Shown here piece by piece: positions 1 to 5,894 of a DNA stretch of 7,024 nt. The notes under the pieces are model-generated. The model was given only the letters and a program-made list of their open reading frames with translations. It ran no database searches and had not been told where the DNA came from. The stretch comes from Polyangiaceae bacterium (lineage in GTDB: Bacteria > Myxococcota > Polyangia > Polyangiales > Polyangiaceae): NCBI GenBank assembly GCA_025936205.1, contig JAICTU010000473.1, forward strand, positions 1 through 7,024, read 5' to 3'. The position numbers and the translations under genes are program-made. Position 1 is the first letter of the stretch, and each line of letters begins with the position of its first letter.

Positions 1-2
1 GA

Positions 3-86
3 ACCTGGCAAGCGCTCTACGTCTGGGAACACCGGCATCGGCCCCATCGACGCGAGCTCGTGGTGCAGATTTGCGGTCGCGGCTGA
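3..86 (+). CDS. possible 3' end of an unidentified gene (partial)
   Basis: A plus-strand frame is open from the window edge and ends at TGA 84-86. It encodes about 27 residues, beginning TWQALYVWEHRHRPH and ending VVQICGRG. The stop lies 7 bp before the stop of the convergent TPR-PEGA gene A, a tidy tail-to-tail layout. About three quarters of the codons end in G or C, which fits coding DNA. However, another plus frame across the same bases is equally GC-biased, so this is weak support. No family is recognisable from so short a tail. The alternative is plain intergenic DNA, or the start of a minus-strand gene from an ATG at 47 running off the window. Confidence 0.3.
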   Translation, partial: TWQALYVWEHRHRPHRRELVVQICGRG

Positions 87-91
87 GCCGC
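79..91. other. small GC hairpin between convergent ends
   Basis: The sequence GCGGC-TGA-GCCGC is a perfect 5-bp stem with a 3-base loop. It overlaps the possible stop of the plus-strand partial frame and lies just beyond the stop of TPR-PEGA gene A. Neither side is followed by a T-run, so it is not a classical Rho-independent terminator. It could still help end transcription in both directions, or be chance in GC-rich DNA. Confidence 0.25.
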
Positions 92-93
92 AC

Positions 94-1125
94 TCAAAAA
101 CGTCCGCTGACGGTCGCGCCTGCTCCGCCTGCGAGCCAGAGCGGAGCGACGTCCAGCGCCGCGCGCTCGCTCGACTCGCCACCGGTGAGCAGCATGACGG
201 CGGACGTCACCACGGCAGCGCCACCCACGCCGATCGCGACCCAGCCGATCAACAGCTCGCGTTTCGCATCACTGACCAGCTGATCGTGCTTGTCGCTCTC
301 CGGCTTGTCGTTGCAGTCATTTCCAGTGGGGCCGACGTGGCAGAGCTTGAGCGCCTGTTGGTTGTCGTTGTAGCCCTGCACTGCGAATACGGTGCCCACC
401 GCCAGCCCGGCGATGCCGATGCCGCCGATCACCAGCGCCGGAACGTTTGAGCCACCACCGCCGCTGTTGTCGCGAAGGGAGCTGGTATCAGACGCGACCA
501 CCTGCTTCTCGGGCGCTGAGCTCGGCTGCGCGACGGGCAGAGCTTCCAGTGCAGGCACGGTCACGGAGAAGGTGCGGGACGTTGGCGGAACCTTCACGTC
601 CTGGCTCCACTCCTTCTTACCTTCGGCGGTCACCCGGATGACGTGCTCGCCCGGATCGACGGGCATCGCGGTCCCCCAGGCGGCCCTACCGACCTCCTGA
701 TCGTCGCGGAAGATCTTTGCGTCGGGCGCGGGCTCCGGCACCACGATGCGCAGGCGAGTGAGCTTCGGCTCCAGCGCCGCCGCGCGTTCTTTGGCTGCTG
801 CTTCACGCTGGGGCTGATTGCCTGCGCGGGCGGCCGCTGCGACGTCCAGAAACATCGCCCAGGCGCTCGCGGTACGGCCGATCTTTTCCCAGCAGTGCGC
901 CAGGTTGAACTGCGTGCCCATGCCGGGATCGAGCCGCAAGCTCTCCTCGAACTTCGGGCAGGCCTCGGAATACTTCTCCGCGGTCATCAGCTGCCGGCCC
1001 TCGGAGAACAGGGCGCGCGCTGCGGCGGAATCCGTTTGCGCCCACGCCGTGCCACCCCAAGTACCGATGGCGGCAGCGACGACGGTGGCGATCGAAAGAG
1101 AGACTCCCAGGTTAGGCGCGCGCAT
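94..1125 (-). CDS. exported TPR-PEGA-like protein A, partner of kinase A
   Basis: 343-residue exported protein of a type common in myxobacteria; its biochemical role is unknown. Residues 1-29 form a signal peptide ending AWA|Q. Residues about 34-100 are TPR-like helices with the signature ACPKFEESLRLDPGMGT and then C78 (C56 and C78). After AAALEPKLTRL, residues about 123-195 form a divergent PEGA-like beta domain containing VDPGEHVIRVTAEG. A Ser/Gly linker leads to hydrophobic segments at about 229-250 and 291-313. Between them lies a polar loop with C262 and C271. After GGESSER the protein ends in a short beta-prone tail finishing with Phe343. The start is three bases after the kinase A stop (TGA-GTC-ATG) in the same frame, so translation is probably coupled to the kinase. 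Protein B has the same layout. TPR and PEGA folds usually bind proteins or envelope polymers, so an adaptor or sensor for kinase A is the best guess, by inference from neighbourhood. Confidence 0.85.
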   Translation of the reverse strand: MRAPNLGVSLSIATVVAAAIGTWGGTAWAQTDSAAARALFSEGRQLMTAEKYSEACPKFEESLRLDPGMGTQFNLAHCWEKIGRTASAWAMFLDVAAAARAGNQPQREAAAKERAAALEPKLTRLRIVVPEPAPDAKIFRDDQEVGRAAWGTAMPVDPGEHVIRVTAEGKKEWSQDVKVPPTSRTFSVTVPALEALPVAQPSSAPEKQVVASDTSSLRDNSGGGGSNVPALVIGGIGIAGLAVGTVFAVQGYNDNQQALKLCHVGPTGNDCNDKPESDKHDQLVSDAKRELLIGWVAIGVGGAAVVTSAVMLLTGGESSERAALDVAPLWLAGGAGATVSGRF

Positions 1126-1128
1126 GAC

Positions 1129-2874
1129 TCACTTCGGATCGCTCCATAGATCAACATCGGCCTTTTTGGAGCTAGCCGGCGCCGCTGTGGACGCGGACGG
1201 GGCCGAAGGCGCCTCGGGCGCAGCCCGCGGGGGGCGGGCCGGTTGCTTCGGCGGTGGAGTTGCGTGACCTTTCGGCGCTGCCGGCGCGTTCGCAGCCGGC
1301 GCTGCGACGGCAGCAGCCACCTTCTTGCCCGGGCGAGCGCCCGCGGACGCCTTCGCCTTCGCTGCTTCTTCGGACTCCGGGGACTTGCTCCCGGAGCCGC
1401 CGGGCGCGGCCGCGACCGGCGGACTGCTTTGCAAGGCAGCCGCGAGCGGGCGCACGGCGCCGTTCGACGGCTCTACCGCGTGGATACCCGGCTGTGCCAG
1501 ACTCGGCAGCACTGCCGGCGCCCCGAGCGCGGCCGGGACCGGGGGCGTTGCGGCGGCCGATGGCACGAGCGCCGCGGCAGGCGCGACGGCCTGTGCAACC
1601 GTGGCCGGGGACACAGCCGGGGATACAGCCGGGGATACAGCCGGGGATACAGCTGGCGCCGTGCCGGCGGCAGCCTTCGGCGTCAGGTCGAGCGCCGTTT
1701 CGGTCGCGGACGAGCCATCCGCAGGAGGGTGACCAGCAATGGGGCTGCCAGACCCCAGGAGCCAGGCAGCGAGACCGATTCCGAGCACCCCGACGCCGGC
1801 TCCGAGTTGAACCTGAGGGCGCTGGTAGATCGGCTTGCGCACCGCGGCCTCCCGCAGGCGGCCGGTGCGAGCCCAGGTGCCGTTGGTTTGCGCCACTGGC
1901 TCGCTCACCGTGAAGCCCATGACCGGTGCCATCGGTGCCACCTCGGTGGCGGGCGGCGCGTCTTCACCGAGCACGCGCGAGATGCGCCGCACCAGCGGCC
2001 TCGTCTCTGCCGTGGCGAAGCGTTCCAGCGCGCGCGCGAGGGCTGCCACGCTCGAGTAGCGCCGCTCGCGATCTTTCTCCAGGCAACGCAGGATGATGGC
2101 TTCCAGCTCTGCTGGAGCATCGGCGCGCGCCGAGGAGAGGGGGGGCGGGGCGTCTGCGACGATCATGGCCAACAGCCCCGGAACTGTATCGGCGACGTAG
2201 GCGGGGCTGCCGGTGAGCAACTCGTGCAAGATTGTGCCGAGCGCCCACACGTCCGCGCGCGCATCGACGTTCTTCGAGCTGCGGATCTGTTCGGGCGACA
2301 TGTACTGGGGCGAGCCCATGATGGCGGCGCTCGCCGTCATCTGCATCTGGCTGCCGCGCTCACCCGCGTGAAGTGCCTTCGAGATCCCGAAGTCGAGCAC
2401 CTTGACCAGGGGTGAGCCGTCGGGGCGCTCGGTGAGGAACAGATTGGACGGCTTGAGGTCGCGATGAATGATCCCGAGAGAGTGCGCCTCGGCGACCGCG
2501 TCGCACGCTTGCAGCACGTAGTCCACGGCCTCACCCACGGGCAGCGGCCCGCGGCGGGTGGAGACGTCTTTCAGATCGCGGCCGCGCAGGTACTCCATCA
2601 CCATGTAGGGCGCGCCGTTGTCCAGCGTCCCCACATCCATCACGCGCGCGACATGTTCACTCTGGATCTGCACGGCGGCGCGGGCCTCGCGCACGAAGCG
2701 CGCTACGGCCTCCGGCTGTTGATAGGCGTTGTCGGTCAAAAACTTCAACGCCACGCGTTGGCCCAGTTGCTCGTGCAGCGCGGCCATGACGACGCCCATG
2801 CCGCCGCGCCCGAGCGTCTGCTCGATCCGGTACTTGCCGGCGATCACTTGGCCTATCTGCACGTCCTTCTCCAT
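1129..2874 (-). CDS. transmembrane Ser/Thr protein kinase A
   Basis: 581-residue Hanks-type (PknB-like) kinase that transfers ATP phosphate to Ser/Thr of proteins. The domain covers about residues 15-290: glycine loop GRGGMGVV (22-29), VALK lysine K44, helix-C Glu63, catalytic HRDLKPSN (137-144, D139), DFG (161-163), and activation segment with GSPQYMSPE (187-195). All key residues are intact, so it should be active. A helix VRRISRVL (295-302), also seen in kinase B, follows the domain. One membrane helix lies at about 355-374, placing the kinase in the cytoplasm. The Ala/Pro-rich tail (about 207 residues) lies in the periplasm, has no PASTA or other known sensor domain, and includes four VSPA repeats (409-424). 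The tail ends VDLWSDPK. The ATG at 2874 directly precedes the conserved IGQVIAGKYRIEQTLG block, with a weak GGGG ribosome site 8 bases upstream. It lies downstream of the CAP gene and is tightly coupled to TPR-PEGA gene A. Confidence 0.97.
   Translation of the reverse strand: MEKDVQIGQVIAGKYRIEQTLGRGGMGVVMAALHEQLGQRVALKFLTDNAYQQPEAVARFVREARAAVQIQSEHVARVMDVGTLDNGAPYMVMEYLRGRDLKDVSTRRGPLPVGEAVDYVLQACDAVAEAHSLGIIHRDLKPSNLFLTERPDGSPLVKVLDFGISKALHAGERGSQMQMTASAAIMGSPQYMSPEQIRSSKNVDARADVWALGTILHELLTGSPAYVADTVPGLLAMIVADAPPPLSSARADAPAELEAIILRCLEKDRERRYSSVAALARALERFATAETRPLVRRISRVLGEDAPPATEVAPMAPVMGFTVSEPVAQTNGTWARTGRLREAAVRKPIYQRPQVQLGAGVGVLGIGLAAWLLGSGSPIAGHPPADGSSATETALDLTPKAAAGTAPAVSPAVSPAVSPAVSPATVAQAVAPAAALVPSAAATPPVPAALGAPAVLPSLAQPGIHAVEPSNGAVRPLAAALQSSPPVAAAPGGSGSKSPESEEAAKAKASAGARPGKKVAAAVAAPAANAPAAPKGHATPPPKQPARPPRAAPEAPSAPSASTAAPASSKKADVDLWSDPK
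1605..1652 (-). repeat. four tandem 12-bp units in kinase A tail
   Basis: Four adjacent copies of CCGGGGATACAG (plus strand; the copy at 1605-1616 has C for T) encode VSPA repeated four times at kinase residues 409-424. The unit length is a multiple of three, so copy changes alter tail length without breaking the frame. It lies in the low-complexity periplasmic linker. Near-identical DNA of the copies points to recent slippage expansion. Confidence 0.95.
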
Positions 2875-3013
2875 CGCGCGAGCCCCAGCATATCCAAAAA
2901 GGCGCGTCCGCCAAGCCGTTCAACGCGGTACTCGCTGGTTAGAGAATCGGTCGGATCCAGAGTCCAGTTGCGGGAGAAAAGCGGTTCCGGCGCCGGGCTC
3001 AGGTCGCTGTCAG
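2875..3013 (-). promoter_or_regulatory. 139-bp gap between CAP gene and kinase A
   Basis: This gap is long for an operon, so kinase A may have its own promoter. One weak candidate on the minus strand is TTGGCG (2914-2909), a 16-bp spacer and TATGCT (2892-2887). Each box matches four of six sigma-70 consensus bases. It would give a leader of only a few bases before the ATG at 2874. Near the CAP end, a palindromic CCGGCGCCGG followed by AACCGCTTTTCT on the minus strand (about 2998-2975) could be a poor terminator. Its stem is imperfect and the T-run is short. Co-transcription with the CAP gene is equally possible. Confidence 0.25.
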
Positions 3014-3970
3014 CTAATGCACGTCGACCACGCGCAGGCTCACCATGACGAGCTTTTCGCCGCTGTCGGGGTAGATCCCCCAGATGCTGATGCCGTACCG
3101 GCCGGGCTTTGCGCGATCGGACAGCGGCACCTCGATGGAGAACCGACGCCCGACCAGCTGGACAGGCTTGGGTGTTTGATATCCTTCGGGAAAATACGTC
3201 TGGTACGGCGCTGGAATCGGATAGCTCGAGGTGCCGTTCAGGTGCTGCGGGCTCAGCGGCTGGCGTGGCTCGATCCGTGACACTCCCACGCCGCCGAACC
3301 GCACCGGCTCGCTGAGCTCGCCGGCAATGCGTACGCGCTGCCCGAGGCGCGCCTTTCTCGGCAGGGCCTCATATTTCCCTCGCACGTCCACGAACTCCTG
3401 GGCCATGCACGGCTGGGGCAAGCCCTCCGGTTGTGCCAGACCGATGCCGAGTCCGGTGTGCGTCGCTTTCAGGATATTCGTTCGATGCCCGTCGTGGGGT
3501 GGCAGCTCGCCCATGAAGGCGGCCTCGATCTGTTCCAGCGCGGCGGGCTCGAAGCGCGCCTCCGGATCGAGCGGCCTCCGGTCGGCGTCGAAAAAACAAG
3601 CCGCGTTCTCCTGTACGAAGTGCTCACCGCCCGCCCGGGTGTAGCGCTCCTCGGGAACCGAGCCGTCGCTGCCCCAGTGCGCCGTGTAACCGAGATGGGC
3701 CATATCGTCCGCGTGCTCCTGGGCCGCGCGCTCGGCGATGGCCTCGCGTTCGATCGCTGGTACACCGAACGCCTGGCGATCGGCGTTGACCAGGGCGAGC
3801 ACGTAACGCCGCGCGCCCTCGAGATCGAGCGGTCCCCGGGGGCGCTCCGGCGCGACGGGCCGTGGGCTGCAGCTCGCCAGTGTCAGCGCCGAAATGAGGC
3901 AGCCGAGCGCGGCCGCCGACCGGCAAGGCAGGGCACGCGGAGATCGCAGCGTCGGAAAGGCGAAAAGCAT
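3014..3970 (-). CDS. CAP-domain (SCP/PR-1/YkwD-like) lipoprotein
   Basis: 318-residue secreted protein. The N-terminus has Arg9, Arg12 and Arg17, a hydrophobic stretch and a lipobox LASC with acylated Cys34, so it should be a lipoprotein of the inner or outer membrane. The CAP domain spans about residues 52-197: LVNADRQAFGVPAIERE, helix HADDM (86-90), AHW with His98, QENAACF with Glu121, HDGHRTNIL (159-167, His162) and MAQEFVD (189-195, Glu192). The cavity His/Glu residues typical of the family are present. C125 and C188 could form a disulfide. About 120 further residues form a probable beta-rich C-terminal domain of no family I recognise. CAP proteins bind lipids or other small molecules; enzymatic activity is unproven for most. 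The reading frame stays open far upstream (to 4618), but that part is antisense to kinase B. I chose the ATG at 3970 because it gives a proper lipoprotein signal peptide and follows a GAGAG ribosome site. It is divergent from kinase B and upstream of kinase A. Confidence 0.93.
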   Translation of the reverse strand: MLFAFPTLRSPRALPCRSAAALGCLISALTLASCSPRPVAPERPRGPLDLEGARRYVLALVNADRQAFGVPAIEREAIAERAAQEHADDMAHLGYTAHWGSDGSVPEERYTRAGGEHFVQENAACFFDADRRPLDPEARFEPAALEQIEAAFMGELPPHDGHRTNILKATHTGLGIGLAQPEGLPQPCMAQEFVDVRGKYEALPRKARLGQRVRIAGELSEPVRFGGVGVSRIEPRQPLSPQHLNGTSSYPIPAPYQTYFPEGYQTPKPVQLVGRRFSIEVPLSDRAKPGRYGISIWGIYPDSGEKLVMVSLRVVDVH

Positions 3971-4049
3971 GCTCTCAATGGACGACCGACCCGGCGTTCG
4001 CACGTAGTTTTTCTCGATACATCCGGCCGAAGTCGCTACCCTGCGCCCC
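3971..4049. promoter_or_regulatory. divergent promoter region of the CAP gene and kinase B
   Basis: These 79 bases separate the divergent starts of the CAP gene (minus) and kinase B (plus), so they must hold or overlap promoters for both arms unless promoters lie inside the genes. A relatively AT-rich patch at about 4005-4022, with a TTTTT run and GATACAT, is the likeliest melting region. No clear sigma-70 pair is visible in either direction. Kinase B has no evident Shine-Dalgarno before its ATG (preceded by CTGCGCCCC), which suggests a leaderless or weakly initiated message. A shared regulator acting here would control both modules together (inference). Confidence 0.5.
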
Positions 4050-5816
4050 ATGGTCGCGCCGGAATCGTCGCTCGACGAGTCAGCTCTGAGCCCGCTCCGG
4101 GTGGGGCAGGTGCTCGTCGGCAAGTACCGGGTGGAGCGCCAGATCGGGCGCGGCGGCATGGGGGTCGTGCTGGCGGCGACGCACCTGCAGCTCGAGCACC
4201 AGGTGGCGATCAAGGTGCTGCGCCGGGAGCTGCTGGAGGACGACAAGGCGCTCACGCGGCTGCTGTCCGAGGCCCGTGCGGCAGCCAAGATCCGGAGCGA
4301 GCACGTGGCCCGCGTGCTGGACGTGGGCACACTCGACAATGGCTCTCCCTTCATCGTCATGGAGTACCTGGAGGGGGAAGACCTCGCGGATCTGCTCGAT
4401 CGGCAGGGGGCGCTCGAGGTGCCGCAGGCCGTGCAGTTCCTGCTGCAGAGCTGCGAGGCCCTGGCCGAAGTGCATGCCGCGGAGATGGTGCACCGTGATC
4501 TGAAGCCGGGGAACCTGTTCATCGCGCAGCTTCCTGACGGCTCGCCGAGCTTGAAAATCGTCGATTTCGGCATCTCCAAGCATATCGGTCCCTCGGCGCA
4601 CAATACTGCAGCCACCACCTCGGCCCAGGTGCTCGGCTCCCCGTACTACATGCCGCCCGAGCAAATGCGCGCGGAGCCTGTCGACGAGCGCAGCGACATC
4701 TGGAGCCTGGGCGCCATCTTGTTCGAGATGCTGACCGCGCGCCCGCCGTTCCTGGGCGAGACACTGCCGGAGGTTTACGCGGCGGTGCTGGCGCAGCCGG
4801 CGCCCCGGGTAACGAGCCTCCGTCCCGATGTTCCACCGGCGCTCGACGAAATCGTGCAGCGCTGCCTGGACAAGGATCCTACGCAGCGGTTCTGCGATGT
4901 CGCGGATCTCGCGGAGGCCCTGGCGCCGTTCGGCAATGCGCGCAGCGCGCACAGCGTCGAGCGCGTCTCACGCATCCTCAGCAATCCCAACTTGTTCCGG
5001 TCGCCTCCCGCGAACACGCCGAAGGTCGCGCCAGTGGCCGAGCCGGCGACGGCGCGCGGCGGGATTGCGGTACAACCCGCCTTGAAGGCGACCCCGGTGA
5101 TCGGCATCGGCGCGGCCCAGCCGGCAAGCGCGCCCGTGGTCACGCCGGCGCTGGTCACTCCGGCGATCGCGTCCCAAGCGCGCCGCACGTCCTCGTCCGA
5201 GGTCGGTCCGCTCTCGGCGACGGGTGCACATCCGGATCTGGACGCGCCCGCGGGGGGCCGCGGGGGGCGCATGGCCTGGGCGGCATTCGCGCTGCTGACC
5301 GTGGTGGTCGTCGGGGTGCTGGCGTTGCGCTCCAGCGGAAAGGCCACCCCCGAGCCCATGGCCGCCCCGCTGCCGCTGCCTACCGCATCGCAGCCCGCGC
5401 CGGTGAGCCCCGCCGAGATCAAAGCGGCACAGCCAGCCGTGAAGCCCGAGCCGGCGCCAGCGTCGGAACCTGTGCCGGCGGACACGCCGGAGGTGCAGAC
5501 TCAGCGTCAAGCGCTGAAACCCGCCGCGCAGCCGCCGACGATCGCGGTGGAGAGTACGCGCATCGCCCCGGTGAGCCAGCGCGCGACGCTGGCGGAAAAA
5601 TCGGAGCACGCGCCGAAGCCCGTGCACGAGAAGGTCGAAAAGCGTGCGAAGCCGAAGCCGGTTGCGGCGAAAAGTTCCGCGCCCAGCGCCGCGAAGAGCG
5701 CGCCTGCGGCCCGTTCCGAAACACGCCCCGCGCCGAAGCCCGTGCCACCGCGGACCGGGGCTGCCGCTGCTTCCGAAGATCCGTGGAATCCGAACAGTTT
5801 CGGCGACCGTCACTGA
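4050..5816 (+). CDS. transmembrane Ser/Thr protein kinase B
   Basis: 588-residue Hanks-type kinase, a paralogue of kinase A. The cytoplasmic domain spans about residues 26-300: glycine loop GRGGMGVV (33-40), VAIK lysine K55, helix-C Glu74, HRDLKPGN (148-155, D150), DFG (172-174), and a Thr-rich activation segment leading to GSPYYMPPE (196-204). PPE replaces the more usual APE/SPE, which should not abolish activity. The strip SEHVARVLDVGTLDNG is almost identical in kinase A. The shared helix VERVSRIL is at 303-310. An Ala/Pro linker precedes one membrane helix at about 408-427. The periplasmic tail of about 160 residues is rich in Pro, Ala, Lys and Glu with APKPV at 521-525 and 561-565 and AKPKPV at 533-538, resembling TonB/TolA linkers. 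It ends EDPWNPNSFGDRH. No PASTA or other sensor domain is seen. It is probably co-transcribed with TPR-PEGA gene B 78 bp downstream. The start agrees with that of kinase A within about ten residues. Confidence 0.97.
   Translation: MVAPESSLDESALSPLRVGQVLVGKYRVERQIGRGGMGVVLAATHLQLEHQVAIKVLRRELLEDDKALTRLLSEARAAAKIRSEHVARVLDVGTLDNGSPFIVMEYLEGEDLADLLDRQGALEVPQAVQFLLQSCEALAEVHAAEMVHRDLKPGNLFIAQLPDGSPSLKIVDFGISKHIGPSAHNTAATTSAQVLGSPYYMPPEQMRAEPVDERSDIWSLGAILFEMLTARPPFLGETLPEVYAAVLAQPAPRVTSLRPDVPPALDEIVQRCLDKDPTQRFCDVADLAEALAPFGNARSAHSVERVSRILSNPNLFRSPPANTPKVAPVAEPATARGGIAVQPALKATPVIGIGAAQPASAPVVTPALVTPAIASQARRTSSSEVGPLSATGAHPDLDAPAGGRGGRMAWAAFALLTVVVVGVLALRSSGKATPEPMAAPLPLPTASQPAPVSPAEIKAAQPAVKPEPAPASEPVPADTPEVQTQRQALKPAAQPPTIAVESTRIAPVSQRATLAEKSEHAPKPVHEKVEKRAKPKPVAAKSSAPSAAKSAPAARSETRPAPKPVPPRTGAAAASEDPWNPNSFGDRH
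5609..5745 (+). repeat. two direct copies of a 17-bp sequence in kinase B tail
   Basis: CGCGCCGAAGCCCGTGC occurs exactly at 5609-5625 and again at 5729-5745, 120 bp apart. Each copy encodes APKPV. A related AKPKPV lies between them. They belong to the Lys/Pro-rich periplasmic linker and show that it grew by internal duplication or is held to this composition. Confidence 0.8.
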
Positions 5817-5823
5817 TTCGCTG

Positions 5824-5835
5824 GCGCTCGAGCGC
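5824..5835. repeat. perfect 12-bp palindrome between kinase B and TPR-PEGA B
   Basis: GCGCTCGAGCGC is a perfect inverted repeat starting 8 bases after the kinase B stop. With no loop it is a poor RNA hairpin, so a dimeric protein-binding site would be the more natural role. It may also be chance, since CGCTCGAG-like strings recur in this GC-rich DNA. No T-run follows and the downstream gene is in the same direction, so it is unlikely to be a terminator. Confidence 0.35.
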
Positions 5836-5894
5836 GAAGCTTTCGACGGGCTCGTAAGGCTTGCATCCAGGGAAGCGTCGGCGCATGACGGGGC

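Noticed and set aside
1243..2415. 390-residue open frame on the plus strand opposite kinase A
   Set aside because: It is an Arg-rich, low-complexity translation antisense to an unmistakable kinase. Long shadow frames are expected at this GC content.
3997..4021. Sigma-70 promoter TTCGCA...GATACA for kinase B
   Set aside because: The spacer is only 13 bp and both boxes match poorly; not enough to call a defined promoter.
3971..4618. Extension of the CAP frame to a 534-residue protein starting at 4618
   Set aside because: The extra 216 residues are antisense to the conserved kinase B domain and resemble no protein. The ATG at 3970 yields a proper lipoprotein signal peptide.
4196..4670. Kinase B as a pseudokinase because of PPE in place of APE
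   Set aside because: Lys55, Glu74, HRD Asp150, Asn155 and DFG are all present. The final Glu of the motif, which makes the structural salt bridge, is retained.
1129..5816. PASTA or other peptidoglycan-sensing domains in the kinase tails
   Set aside because: The tails are low-complexity Ala/Pro-rich sequence with no folded repeat of PASTA type.
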